Below, piece by piece: positions 8,768 to 17,538 of a stretch of 64,000 nucleotides of DNA (its first letter is position 1; each line of letters begins with the position of its first letter). The stretch spans positions 55,544-119,543 of the forward strand of contig DASTSN010000025.1 in assembly GCA_035760665.1 (NCBI GenBank). The letters are read 5' to 3'. The notes under the pieces were generated by a model, which was given only the letters and a program-made list of their open reading frames with translations, searched no databases and was not told the origin of the DNA. The DNA comes from DASTSN01 sp035760665 (GTDB taxonomy: Bacteria; Bacteroidota; Bacteroidia; Chitinophagales; Chitinophagaceae). Both the position numbers and the translations under genes were made by a program.

Positions 8768-11353
8768 ATGCGAAAAAAATACATCCTGACCTGGCTGGCG
8801 GCCGGCCTGCTGGTACTTGGCACACAAGCCCAGGACAAAAACAAAAAAGATGCAGCGCCCAGCCCTGCAACCGATTCTTCAAAAGTCAAAAAAACACTCA
8901 GTATTGCGGATAAAATCAAAAGCTGCCGCAAAACGGAAGGCCTTTTTACACTCTACCAGGATACCGCCACCGGCAGTGTTCAGCTGTATATCAATAAAAA
9001 TCAGCTGGAGAAAGAATTCATTTATCAAAGCTTTTCGCTCAACGGGCCAAATGCGCTTTTCTTAAACCAGAGCATGCACCGCAGCAATTTTGTATTCAAA
9101 ATTACCCGGAGTTTTGACAAACTGGAATTCACAAAGGTGAACACCTCATTTTATTACAACCCGGATAATCCCATCAGCAAAACAAAAGATGTAGACAAGC
9201 CGGAAGCGGTCTTTTTTTCCGAAAAATTTGCTGCAGAAGACTCCACCGGTTATCTTATCAATGCCGATCAGTTATTTCTGAGCGAAAAGATGGATCCCGT
9301 AAAGCCTGTTACACCTCCCAATATATTTGGGCTTTTCACGTTCAACCTGGGTAACCTGAATATTGCCAAATCAAAATATTTCCAGCTTCGCTCATTTCCC
9401 AAAAACACGGATATACTCGTGGACCTGGCTTACGACAATGCCAATGCCTTTGTAAGCGGCGGACCAGCAGTTACCGATCCGCGTTATGTGAGGGTACGTA
9501 TGCAGCACTCATTCATTGAAATGCCGCACAACAATTTCAGACCCCGAAGGGATGATCCGCGGATTGGTTATTTCACAGAGCAGATTACCGACCTGACAAG
9601 CACCAGCGCTGTGCCGTATAAAGACGTGATCAACCGCTGGAACCTTGAAAAGAAAGATCCTTCAGCAGCCATCAGCGAACCGATAGAGCCGATTGTATTT
9701 TGGGTGGAAAACACCACACCGCTTGAATACCGCCAGATCATTGTAGAGGCTGGGCTGAAATGGAATGAGGCGTTCGAAAAAGCAGGATTTAAAAATGCCA
9801 TTCAAATGAAAATTATGCCCGATGATGCCAATTGGGATCCCTCCGATTTACGGTACAATGTCATTCGATGGGTAGCCTCGGCACAGCCCACCTATGGTGC
9901 TATCGGACCAAGCTTTGTGAATCCCGAAACCGGCCAGATTCTTGGCGCTGATATTTCGGTTGAATGGTCCACAGCTTCCTTTTCGCCGGTGATTGATGAA
10001 CTGTATAATGGAAAAACAGCAACCGCTTCATTTACATTGCCGCTTACATTTCCTGAACCGCAAAACGATCAGTACTATACCTGCTCGCTGGCAAAAGAAC
10101 TGAAAGCTCAATTCATGTCGGGGCTGACAGCCCTGGAAATTGCGGATGCAAGCCCCGAAGCCGTTAAGGAATTGCACCGCCAGTTTTTGACCTATTTAGT
10201 CATGCATGAAATGGGTCATACCTTAGGGCTGAATCACAATATGAAAGCCAGCCAAATGCTTTCACCGGCAGATATAAATAATAAGGAGCTGACACAAAAA
10301 ACCGGGCTGATCGGATCGGTAATGGATTACCCGGCCGTTAATATCGCACTGGACAAAAGCAAGCAGGGAGATTTTTATACGACCAAAGCAGGGCCTTACG
10401 ACCTGTGGGCTATCGGTTATGGCTACACGCCTTTCAGCAAATCGGAAGAAGAGCCTGCATTGGAAAAAATCCTGTCCCGCAGCAATGAGCCGCAACTGGC
10501 CTTTGGCAATGATGGGGATGATATGCGGTCGCCGGGCAAGGGTATGGACCCCCGGATTAATGTCTTTGACCTGACCAGTGATGCTTTGACTTTTGCAGAA
10601 GAGCGCTTTCAGTTATTCAATAATCTAATGGATAAACTAAAGGAGAAATACATAAAACCGGGGCAGTCCTATGCTGAGCTGCGGGCACGCTATAATTACC
10701 TCAATGGGCAACGCAACCAGATGATTGGCGTAGTCAGCCGCTACATTGGCGGTGTGTATATTGACCGGAGTTACCCGGAGCAACATGCTGCTGACAAACC
10801 TTACACACCTGTTCCGATTGCAACACAGAAAAAAGCCATGAACATCCTGAGCAAATATGTTTTTGCCCCCAATGCGTTTAGCGCAGATGCCCCTTTATTT
10901 TCTTACCTGCAGTTACAGCGCCGCGGATTTAATCAAAACGCAGCTGGCGACGATTACCGTATTACGGCTACGATGCTGAACAACCAAATGGCTGCTCTTG
11001 CCCATATTTTAAATCCGGCCACCTTGCAGCGGGTGACCAACAGCCGCCTGTACGGCAATCAGTATAGTGTGGCCGATGTAATGAATGATCTGCAAAAAGC
11101 TGTATTTGAAGCCGACCTAAAAACTAATGTAAATGTGTACCGGCAGAACCTGCAAACTCGCTTCGTGGAAACGGTGGCTAGCATTATGGACCCCAAAACA
11201 CCCGGTTATGATGATATTGCCAAAGCAGCTGCCTTGTATACACTTAAGAAATTGAAACTTCAGCTAACAGGAGCCGTTTCCGGCTACGAGGAAACAAAAG
11301 CGCACCGCGCCAACCTGTTGTTCCTGATTACTAATGCGCTGGAAAATAAATAA
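8768..11353 (+). CDS. secreted zinc-dependent metalloprotease (DUF5117/DUF4953 type)
   Basis: This 861-residue protein starts with a signal peptide (MRKKYILTWLAAGLLVLGTQAQ). A DUF5118/DUF5117-type beta region follows up to about residue 300. The catalytic part contains HEMGHTLGLNHN, an extended H-E-x-x-H-x-x-G-x-x-H zinc site with the first His near residue 480, and a downstream S-V-M-D-Y Met-turn, which together define a metzincin. The C-terminal 300 residues fit the family's DUF4953 region. It is probably periplasmic or outer-membrane exposed. It ends at a strong terminator and is likely monocistronic. The substrate is unknown. Confidence 0.92.
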   Translation: MRKKYILTWLAAGLLVLGTQAQDKNKKDAAPSPATDSSKVKKTLSIADKIKSCRKTEGLFTLYQDTATGSVQLYINKNQLEKEFIYQSFSLNGPNALFLNQSMHRSNFVFKITRSFDKLEFTKVNTSFYYNPDNPISKTKDVDKPEAVFFSEKFAAEDSTGYLINADQLFLSEKMDPVKPVTPPNIFGLFTFNLGNLNIAKSKYFQLRSFPKNTDILVDLAYDNANAFVSGGPAVTDPRYVRVRMQHSFIEMPHNNFRPRRDDPRIGYFTEQITDLTSTSAVPYKDVINRWNLEKKDPSAAISEPIEPIVFWVENTTPLEYRQIIVEAGLKWNEAFEKAGFKNAIQMKIMPDDANWDPSDLRYNVIRWVASAQPTYGAIGPSFVNPETGQILGADISVEWSTASFSPVIDELYNGKTATASFTLPLTFPEPQNDQYYTCSLAKELKAQFMSGLTALEIADASPEAVKELHRQFLTYLVMHEMGHTLGLNHNMKASQMLSPADINNKELTQKTGLIGSVMDYPAVNIALDKSKQGDFYTTKAGPYDLWAIGYGYTPFSKSEEEPALEKILSRSNEPQLAFGNDGDDMRSPGKGMDPRINVFDLTSDALTFAEERFQLFNNLMDKLKEKYIKPGQSYAELRARYNYLNGQRNQMIGVVSRYIGGVYIDRSYPEQHAADKPYTPVPIATQKKAMNILSKYVFAPNAFSADAPLFSYLQLQRRGFNQNAAGDDYRITATMLNNQMAALAHILNPATLQRVTNSRLYGNQYSVADVMNDLQKAVFEADLKTNVNVYRQNLQTRFVETVASIMDPKTPGYDDIAKAAALYTLKKLKLQLTGAVSGYEETKAHRANLLFLITNALENK

Positions 11354-11372
11354 TCATTTTTCATCAGGTAAT

Positions 11373-11403
11373 AAAAAACCTCCTGGCCCAGGGAGGTTTT
11401 TTT
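11373..11403 (+). terminator. Rho-independent terminator after the metalloprotease
   Basis: The stem AAAAAACCTCC/GGAGGTTTTTT has an 8-nt loop and a T tail. Confidence 0.9.
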
Positions 11404-11477
11404 ATTACGCTGTAATGATTTTTTAACCGCTTTGAAAATGCAGGTATTAAGTTCGGTTTCTGAGTTCACAGAGTCCT

Positions 11478-11485
11478 TATCTTTG
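11478..11485 (+). promoter_or_regulatory. -7 box TATCTTTG upstream of tatC
   Basis: This is an exact match to TAnnTTTG, 15 nt before the tatC ATG. No good -33 box is visible at the ideal distance. Confidence 0.5.
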
Positions 11486-11500
11486 CCCCACTTTTAAAAA

Positions 11501-12358
11501 ATGGCTTTACTGGATTTTTTCAACAGGCGGAATCAGGACAGCGGGGCTGAGATGTCATTTATTGATCATCTGGAAGCGTTACGCTGGCACATTATCCGTT
11601 CGGTAATAGCTGTGCTCATCGGTGCTATCATCGTATTTATCTATGCGCAAAGCATCGTGGATAAAGTGATCCTGGGACCAGCACACCCGGGTTTTATTAC
11701 GTACAAATGGCTTTGCGATGCCGGTCATGCCCTGCACCTGGGGGATGCTCTTTGCATTAATAATGTAAAAGTGAGTTTTTTGAGTACGGCTATGACAGAG
11801 CAGTTCATGTCCACTTTTACCATCGCTTTTGTTGGTGGTTTTATTATCGCCTTCCCATATGTGTTCTGGGAGTTCTGGAAATTTGTAAAACCGGCCCTCA
11901 CCGAAAAAGAATTAAAAAGAACCAGAGGGGTTATTTTCTGGGTGTCCTGCCTATTCTTCCTCGGAGTGGCGTTTGGTTATTACATTCTGACACCTTTCAT
12001 GGTCAATTTTTATTTTTCCTACTCGCTCAGTTCGCTGATCGAAATAAAACCCACGTTTTCCGACTACCTGGAAAACCTGATTTATACCACGGTTGGAATC
12101 GGCGTGTTGTTTCAAATGCCTTTGCTGGTGATGGTACTGGCAAAAATCGGTATTATCACGCCAACTTTCCTGAAACGGTACCGCCGACATGCATTTGTCA
12201 TCATTTTAATTGCAGCGGCTATTATAACGCCCTCAACGGATCCCTTCAGCCTTACACTGGTCACTATTCCATTGTATGTATTGTATGAAGCCAGCATTGC
12301 AGTAGCCTCCAGAGTATATAAAGACAAAGCGAAAAAAGACGCAGAAGAGTGGAGCTGA
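11501..12358 (+). CDS. tatC: twin-arginine translocase subunit TatC
   Basis: TatC is the inner-membrane receptor of the Tat pathway, which exports folded proteins bearing a twin-arginine signal. The 285-residue product has the conserved start M-S-F-I-D-H-L-E-A-L-R-W-H-I-I-R and six predicted membrane segments. The conserved FAFPYVFWEFWKF-type motif is present (IIAFPYVFWEFWKFVKPALTEKE). A longer first periplasmic loop (about residues 55-90) is common in Bacteroidota. tatA/B is not in this window. rpiB follows 91 nt downstream. Confidence 0.95.
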   Translation: MALLDFFNRRNQDSGAEMSFIDHLEALRWHIIRSVIAVLIGAIIVFIYAQSIVDKVILGPAHPGFITYKWLCDAGHALHLGDALCINNVKVSFLSTAMTEQFMSTFTIAFVGGFIIAFPYVFWEFWKFVKPALTEKELKRTRGVIFWVSCLFFLGVAFGYYILTPFMVNFYFSYSLSSLIEIKPTFSDYLENLIYTTVGIGVLFQMPLLVMVLAKIGIITPTFLKRYRRHAFVIILIAAAIITPSTDPFSLTLVTIPLYVLYEASIAVASRVYKDKAKKDAEEWS

Positions 12359-12449
12359 TAAATACCGTGCTGACAAAATAAGGAGTTTGTAACTTTACTG
12401 TCTCGTTTTATTCTACCTGCGGCAATAACCTTTAACTAAATCGTGTATT

Positions 12450-12905
12450 ATGCAATCCATTTTTGACCTCAGCAAACCGGTTGCTATCGGCAGCGATCAT
12501 GCGGGATTTGATTATAAAGAGGAACTTATTTCTTTCATTGAGGGCCAGGGGCTGGCTTACAAAGATTTTGGTGCCTATTCAAAGGAGTCAGTTGACTATC
12601 CCGATTATGCGCACCCGGTAGCCAGCGCCGTGGAAAAAGCGGAGGCGTCCTTCGGTATTCTGCTTTGCGGCAGTGCCAACGGAGTGGCCATTACTGCCAA
12701 TAAGCACCAGGGCGTAAGAGCCGCCATTTGCTGGGGTGAAGAACTGGCTAAACTTGCCCGCGAACACAACAATGCAAATATTATTTGTATTCCCGCCCGT
12801 TTCGTCAGGGAAGGCGATGCTGAAAAAATGGTTCGGTTATTTATGACAACGGCCTTTGAAGGCGGTCGTCATGAACAAAGGGTGGGAAAAATTGCCTGTT
12901 TTTAA
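12450..12905 (+). CDS. rpiB: ribose 5-phosphate isomerase B
   Basis: RpiB interconverts ribose 5-phosphate and ribulose 5-phosphate in the pentose phosphate pathway. The 151-residue product has the family start (AIGSDHAGFDYKEEL), the D-Y-P-D-Y-A motif, and the catalytic Cys in GILLCGSANGVAI. The usual C-G-T-G-x-G loop is C-G-S-A-N-G here, a mild departure. NKHQGVRAA and EHNNANI are as in the family. It lies downstream of tatC and may be co-transcribed with it. Confidence 0.92.
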   Translation: MQSIFDLSKPVAIGSDHAGFDYKEELISFIEGQGLAYKDFGAYSKESVDYPDYAHPVASAVEKAEASFGILLCGSANGVAITANKHQGVRAAICWGEELAKLAREHNNANIICIPARFVREGDAEKMVRLFMTTAFEGGRHEQRVGKIACF

Positions 12906-12937
12906 GTTATCACTTACCTTCCGCCACTCATCATAAT

Positions 12938-12970
12938 TTTTACAGGAATTTATGAATTCCTGTAAGTTTG
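12938..12970 (+). promoter_or_regulatory. promoter of the M28 peptidase gene overlapped by a perfect inverted repeat
   Basis: A -7 box TAAGTTTG (12963-12970) matches TAnnTTTG exactly, 27 nt before the chosen start. TTTT at 12938-12941 lies 21 nt upstream of it at the -33 position. An 11-bp perfect inverted repeat, TTACAGGAATT and AATTCCTGTAA (12940-12950 and 12955-12965, 4-nt loop), fills the space between the boxes. It could be an operator or, with the T-rich stretch after it, a terminator for rpiB. Confidence 0.45.
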
Positions 12971-12997
12971 ATTTTTTCTTTCTTTAAAATACATCAC

Positions 12998-14533
12998 ATG
13001 AAGAAACTTCTTGTTTTAACTCTGCTGGTGCCTGCCTTGTTTGCCGCAGCCCAGAAAAAAGCGAACCCGTCTACATTTGCCAACACAATTACTGCCACCG
13101 ACCTGAGCCATCATTTACATATTGTGGCGTCTGCAGAAATGGAAGGCAGGGGCACGCCCTCGCCAGGCTTGGACAGGGCTGCAACGTATATTGAAAATCA
13201 TTTCCGTTCGCTCGGATTTGAACCGGGAAATCATGGCAGCTACCGGCTTAGCTATCCGCTTTACAAAGATTCTGTCACCAGTTCCACACTAAACATTAAC
13301 GGGCAGGGATTTTTGTTGAATGACGATTATGCACCTGTTACCTACTTCGGGTATACTGCAGAAATGAAGTTTTCGGAAGTAGCTTTTGCCGGCTACGGCA
13401 TTGTGGATGCTGAGCACGATGATTACAAAGACCTGAACGTATCAGGCCGGCTTGTGCTGATATTGGATGGCGCCCCTGCCGGATACAAATCAAACCTCCG
13501 GGGCTACCGCTCACCCGCCGGCATTTTTGCCAAAGTGCAGAATGCACAAAAAAAAGGAGCTGCAGCAGTATTGGTCATTTCAAACGATTTCCCGCGCAAA
13601 GCCATGACAGACCAGGGCCAGTTCCGGCTTACACAATACAGCAAAACCATTTCACCAGAAGTGTTTTCAGCTTCTCCAGCAGTAGCCGGAAAAATAATGG
13701 GCGAAGATGGGCAGGATATTTTACAAAAAATGCAATCCGCTGAACTGCCTAAAAAGATTTACAGCGCCGAAGTAGACCTTGGCTATTTTAAAACCACTAC
13801 CACTGCCTATGCCTCCGATGTGCTGGGTGTGTTACCCGGTACTGATCTGAAAGATGAATATGTATTCGTTACCGCGCATTACGACCACCTTGGTAAACGC
13901 GACACCGTGATTTATTACGGCGCCGACGACGACGGATCGGGTACCGTAAGCGTACTGGAAATCGCAGAAGCCTTTGCAAAAGCTAAAGCAGCCGGCAAAG
14001 GCCCGCGCCGTTCGATTGTATTTATGCTGAACAGTGGAGAAGAGAGAGGACTATGGGGCTCGGAATACTATACTGATCACCCGGTTTTTCCCATGGATAA
14101 AACAACGGTTGATCTCAATATCGACATGATTGGCCGTACGGATTCCAGCCGTCATTACGGCGACTCCACCAATTATGTGTACGTTGTAGGCGATGATAAA
14201 GTGAGTACAGATCTGAAAACCATCAGCGAAGGCATGAACAAAAAATACACAAAACTGGAACTGGATTATAAATTCAATGATCCGAAAGATCCAAACCGTA
14301 TTTATTTCCGCAGCGATCATTACAATTTCGCCCGTAAAGGCGTTCCCATCATTTTTTACTATGATGGTATGCTGGGCGCCGATTATCATAAACCTACCGA
14401 CACTCCGGATAAAATCAATTACAATCTGATGGCAAAACGCGCCAAACTGGTGTTCTACACCGCCTGGGAAATGGCCAACAGAAATGATATGCTGAAACGC
14501 GATATTCCACTGGAATCGCCCAGAGGATTTTAA
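12998..14533 (+). CDS. secreted M28 family zinc aminopeptidase with PA insert
   Basis: This 511-residue protein has a signal peptide (MKKLLVLTLLVPALFAAAQ). I use the ATG at 12998 because the 10 residues encoded upstream would precede the signal peptide. Residues about 110-250 form a PA-type insert. The M28 metal ligands are visible in order: TAHYDHLG, GADDDGSGT, NSGEERGLWGSEY, NIDMIGR, and S-D-H-Y-N-F near residue 455. These bind two zinc ions, so a periplasmic or secreted aminopeptidase role is likely. It is monocistronic, with a clear terminator after it. Confidence 0.93.
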   Translation: MKKLLVLTLLVPALFAAAQKKANPSTFANTITATDLSHHLHIVASAEMEGRGTPSPGLDRAATYIENHFRSLGFEPGNHGSYRLSYPLYKDSVTSSTLNINGQGFLLNDDYAPVTYFGYTAEMKFSEVAFAGYGIVDAEHDDYKDLNVSGRLVLILDGAPAGYKSNLRGYRSPAGIFAKVQNAQKKGAAAVLVISNDFPRKAMTDQGQFRLTQYSKTISPEVFSASPAVAGKIMGEDGQDILQKMQSAELPKKIYSAEVDLGYFKTTTTAYASDVLGVLPGTDLKDEYVFVTAHYDHLGKRDTVIYYGADDDGSGTVSVLEIAEAFAKAKAAGKGPRRSIVFMLNSGEERGLWGSEYYTDHPVFPMDKTTVDLNIDMIGRTDSSRHYGDSTNYVYVVGDDKVSTDLKTISEGMNKKYTKLELDYKFNDPKDPNRIYFRSDHYNFARKGVPIIFYYDGMLGADYHKPTDTPDKINYNLMAKRAKLVFYTAWEMANRNDMLKRDIPLESPRGF

Positions 14534-14556
14534 GTAAGAAAAGAAAAAAGCTGATG

Positions 14557-14596
14557 AAAATAGCTTCGACGGTATATTGTCGAAGCTATTTTTTTT
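14557..14596 (+). terminator. Rho-independent terminator after the M28 peptidase
   Basis: A 14-bp stem (14557-14570 with 14579-14592, core TAGCTTCGAC/GTCGAAGCTA) has an 8-nt loop and a T run. Confidence 0.92.
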
Positions 14597-14814
14597 ACAC
14601 CCCTTACAGCCTGTATTTTCACATTTATTTTAAATAACAAATTCGATTCTGCATTTTGTTTGCCTTATCTTAGATAAAGTAAATGCAAGTACGTTAGTAA
14701 AACCTTTGTATCGCTAACACTCTTATCCGGATTATGCATACACGATTTTCTTCCATTTATTTGCAAATCTTTTTTGATAGCTATGAAAGCTCTTTTTAAC
14801 TATTAAATTATTTT

Positions 14815-15186
14815 ATGAAAAAGTTATTACTGATGATTTGTATTGCCGCAGGTACTTCTGTCTTCAGCCAGGATACTACAAAAGTGGAACAATACTGCGA
14901 ACTGGTAGCCCAGGGACGGCTCTTCTCTACCAAAGTTACCATTGATATCAACTTTGGAGAAGAACGAAAATATTTTTCCGGCGACAAACGTCTTCGCGAT
15001 GAAATCAGTGGCAAAGTGAAGAAGTTTAACTCTGTAACTGATGCACTGAATTATATGGGACTGCAGGGGTGGTCCCTGGTCAATGCTTTCCCGATGGGTG
15101 ATGCCTCCAACCAGAAAGTTTACCATTTTTATTTTAAGAAGCTTTTCAATAAAGAAGATATTCTGAAAGAGCAAAACGGGGAATAG
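14815..15186 (+). CDS. small secreted protein of unknown function
   Basis: This 123-residue protein has a clear signal peptide (MKKLLLMICIAAGTSVFSQ) and a mature domain of about 104 residues. It has one central basic stretch and the segment LNYMGLQGWSLVNAFPMGD, which resembles the short DUF4177-like fold in which an aromatic G-W-E/S-L motif is typical. I do not recognise a family with certainty. It stands alone: 281 nt without a gene lie upstream and a bidirectional terminator lies downstream. Confidence 0.75.
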   Translation: MKKLLLMICIAAGTSVFSQDTTKVEQYCELVAQGRLFSTKVTIDINFGEERKYFSGDKRLRDEISGKVKKFNSVTDALNYMGLQGWSLVNAFPMGDASNQKVYHFYFKKLFNKEDILKEQNGE

Positions 15187-15219
15187 TAAGATTGTTACAT
15201 ATCCATTATCCGATGAGAT

Positions 15220-15254
15220 AAAAAATGCCAGCCTCTACAGACTGGCATTTTTTT
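15220..15254. terminator. bidirectional terminator between convergent genes
   Basis: The stem AAAAATGCCAG/CTGGCATTTTT has a 10-nt loop, T residues on the plus strand and A residues on the other side, so it can serve the genes ending at 15186 (plus) and 15273 (minus). Confidence 0.9.
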
Positions 15255-15272
15255 ATGCTCTGAAAAATACAA

Positions 15273-16247
15273 TCACCAACCAAGAATCCACGCAAATATT
15301 AACGGGGCAACAATGGTGGCATCGCTTTCCACAATGAATTTTGGCGTGTGAATATCCAGTTTACCCCAGGTGATTTTTTCGTTCGGTACAGCTCCGGAAT
15401 ACGAACCGTAAGAAGTGGTTGAATCACTGATCTGGCAGAAATAGCTCCAGAACGGAACATCGTGCCATTCCAGGTCCTGGTACATCATCGGTACCACGCA
15501 AATGGGAAAATCGCCTGCAATACCACCGCCAATCTGGAAGAAACCTACGCCTTTACCGCCGGAATTATTGCGGTACCAGTCAGCCAGCCAGGTCATATAC
15601 TCAATACCACTTTTAACTGTACTGGCTTTAAGCTCATTTTTTATGACATAACTGGCAAAAATATTACCGGTTGTACTGTCTTCCCACCCGGGCACTACGA
15701 TGGGAATATTTTTTTGTGCAGCTGCAACAATCCAGCTGTCTTTAGGGTCAATTTCATAATACTGCTCCAGTTCTCCACTCAGTACTACCTTATATAAAAA
15801 CTCATGCGGGAAATAACGTTCTCCTTTTGCCTCCGCCTCTTTCCATTGCTTGAGCAAGTGCTTTTGCAGGCGCCTGAATGCCTCTTCTTCAGGGATACAG
15901 GTATCTGTTACACGGTTGTAGTGGTTTTCCAGTAAATTCCACTCATCCTGCGGCGTCAAGTCGCGATAGTGAGGTACTCGTTTGTAGTGAGAATGCGCCA
16001 CCAGATTCATTACATCTTCTTCGAGGTTGGCACCGGTACAGCTGATAATATCTACTTTCCCCTGGCGGATCATTTCGGCAAGTGAGATGCCCAGTTCTGC
16101 GGTACTCATGGCGCCGGCCAGTGTTACCATCATTTTACCCCCTTCGAGCAAATGCTGCTCGTAACCTTTGGCTGCATCCATTAAAGCGGCGGCATTAAAA
16201 TGCCTGAAATGATGCTGAATAAATTGTGAAACAGGTCCTTTATTCAT
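15273..16247 (-). CDS. deoxyhypusine synthase family protein (bacterial)
   Basis: This 324-residue cytoplasmic protein belongs to the deoxyhypusine synthase superfamily, in which NAD-dependent enzymes move an aminobutyl group from spermidine. The active-site block near the C-terminus is conserved: ITWGKL, whose Lys (residue 296) corresponds to the catalytic Lys that forms the enzyme-imine intermediate in eukaryotic DHS, followed by ESDATIVAPLIFAW. GGGIAGDFPI fits the NAD-binding turn. Bacteria lack eIF5A, so the acceptor is probably a free polyamine (as in homospermidine synthases) or an unknown protein; this is inference. The gene stands alone between terminators. Confidence 0.88.
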   Translation of the reverse strand: MNKGPVSQFIQHHFRHFNAAALMDAAKGYEQHLLEGGKMMVTLAGAMSTAELGISLAEMIRQGKVDIISCTGANLEEDVMNLVAHSHYKRVPHYRDLTPQDEWNLLENHYNRVTDTCIPEEEAFRRLQKHLLKQWKEAEAKGERYFPHEFLYKVVLSGELEQYYEIDPKDSWIVAAAQKNIPIVVPGWEDSTTGNIFASYVIKNELKASTVKSGIEYMTWLADWYRNNSGGKGVGFFQIGGGIAGDFPICVVPMMYQDLEWHDVPFWSYFCQISDSTTSYGSYSGAVPNEKITWGKLDIHTPKFIVESDATIVAPLIFAWILGW

Positions 16248-16310
16248 TGTAAAACCGTTTTATAAACCGCCTTCAGATCGAAATAAGTCGAGACAATGCG
16301 GCAAGAGCCG

Positions 16311-16318
16311 CAAAAGTA
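16311..16318 (-). promoter_or_regulatory. -7 box TACTTTTG for the DHS-like gene
   Basis: On the minus strand TACTTTTG matches TAnnTTTG exactly, 63 nt before the ATG. It lies just downstream of the terminator of the previous gene. Confidence 0.45.
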
Positions 16319-16330
16319 CATTTTTAACAG

Positions 16331-16360
16331 AAAAAAGCCTTTGTTCTCACAAAGGCTTTT
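16331..16360 (-). terminator. Rho-independent terminator after the 16385-16828 gene
   Basis: The 11-bp stem AAAAGCCTTTG/CAAAGGCTTTT has a 6-nt loop and is followed by T residues when read on the minus strand. Confidence 0.88.
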
Positions 16361-16384
16361 CCATGACAGCATAAACAGCTTTTA

Positions 16385-16828
16385 CTATTTCCTGATTTTT
16401 TTTACCAGCACCAGTTGGCCGGTTGGAAATGCATTCAGCTTAATGGTTTTATCAGCTGTTTCCAGCATGATCTTGTAAGATGTACCCGTGTCATTACTGA
16501 TTTCAGTAACCTCTACCAGGTCGGCAGGTCCATAACGTTTACTGATCTGGCTGGTTACCGCTAATGGCAATTGCGCAGGTACCAGGCTTCTGGCTGAGCC
16601 TGCAAACTCCGCCTCTTCTGAATAGTAGGCAATCACCCGTGTATCACCTAGCACAAAGGCGGCTTTGTAGAAGTTTTGCTCTTTGGACCACTTTACATGC
16701 TGCGCACCGGTAAAATCTTTCTGGAATGCTGACAAAACATCTTTGTCTACTTTTACATCATCGGTGGCAAATGCAGCTGAGACACCGACTGTCATGATCA
16801 TGGCTAATGCCGTTACAAGTCTTTTCAT
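16385..16828 (-). CDS. small secreted PepSY-like protein, paralogue A
   Basis: This 147-residue protein starts with a signal peptide (MKRLVTALAMIMTVGVSAAFA). The mature part is one of three related proteins in the window (also 17042-17476 and 22721-23167). The shared pattern is V-L-x-A-F-x-x-x-F-x-x-A-x-x-V-x-W near the start, then a Y-x-A-x-F strand, an A-Y-Y or A-V-Y strand followed by G, a Q-L-P segment, and T-S-Y-x-I-x-L-E. This resembles the periplasmic PepSY-like/BLIP fold, whose members bind or inhibit other proteins; the target is unknown. It is followed by its own terminator. Confidence 0.82.
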   Translation of the reverse strand: MKRLVTALAMIMTVGVSAAFATDDVKVDKDVLSAFQKDFTGAQHVKWSKEQNFYKAAFVLGDTRVIAYYSEEAEFAGSARSLVPAQLPLAVTSQISKRYGPADLVEVTEISNDTGTSYKIMLETADKTIKLNAFPTGQLVLVKKIRK

Positions 16829-16981
16829 AAAAATAAGGTTTAAGGTTTAATGGAATATGTATTTTGACGCTGTAAAAATAAAACAGGTTACAGGGTACTG
16901 CAAAGCATTTGTGAGTAACGGACATGGTTGTTAATAAGATTAACGATTAGGAATTTTAGTAAAGCCTTTTCACTGTTCACT

Positions 16982-17016
16982 CCTAAAAAAATACCCCGGC
17001 CAGATGACCGGGGGTT
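16982..17016 (-). terminator. Rho-independent terminator after paralogue B
   Basis: The GC-rich stem CCCCGG/CCGGGG has an 8-nt loop, and the minus-strand T run lies at 16985-16991. Confidence 0.82.
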
Positions 17017-17041
17017 GTTTACCACACACCAAAACTAACTG

Positions 17042-17476
17042 CTACGCCTTGCTGCTTTTTTGGAATACAGTCCAGTTACCTCCGTTTGATGATTTCAATA
17101 CCATCTTAATATCGGCATTTTCCAAAGTGATGTAATAACTGGTGCCATCAGTATTGGCCAGCTCAAATAAACCCGACACCCAGTAACCATCATAATTTTT
17201 TTTCAATTTGCCTTGCAGCTGAAGCGGTAACTGGGCTGTTGAAATGTTGCGAGTAAGCCCCAACAAATCACCATTTGCACGGTAATAAGCAAACACTTGC
17301 TGCCCGTTCATTGCAAAAGAAGCTTTATAAAAATCGGGGCCGGCAGTCCATTCTACCTGCTGAGCGCTGACAAAATCCTGGTTAAAGGCTTCCAGTACTT
17401 TCGGGCTTACTTTGTCTTCACCAGCAAACGCACTAACAGTGAGAAGCATGGCAAGTACAACGAAAATCTTTTTCAT
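17042..17476 (-). CDS. small secreted PepSY-like protein, paralogue B
   Basis: The 144-residue product has a signal peptide (MKKIFVVLAMLLTVSAFAG) and the same mature-domain pattern as paralogue A. I start it at 17476 because the 19 residues encoded upstream, from 17533, would precede a complete signal peptide and overlap the leader. The leader carries the 14-mer TTTAAGGTTTAATG (plus-strand reading, 17489-17502), which recurs exactly upstream of paralogue A. It has its own terminator and promoter box, so the two neighbours are separate units with a shared leader feature. Confidence 0.82.
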   Translation of the reverse strand: MKKIFVVLAMLLTVSAFAGEDKVSPKVLEAFNQDFVSAQQVEWTAGPDFYKASFAMNGQQVFAYYRANGDLLGLTRNISTAQLPLQLQGKLKKNYDGYWVSGLFELANTDGTSYYITLENADIKMVLKSSNGGNWTVFQKSSKA

Positions 17477-17530
17477 GTTATTATTTGATTTAAGGTTTAA
17501 TGAAATTTTCATTTGCTCTGTTTGACGGAA

Positions 17531-17538
17531 CAAAAGTA
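17531..17538 (-). promoter_or_regulatory. -7 box TACTTTTG for paralogue B
   Basis: This is an exact match to TAnnTTTG on the minus strand, 54 nt before the start. A weak CTTGC lies near the -33 distance. Confidence 0.45.
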
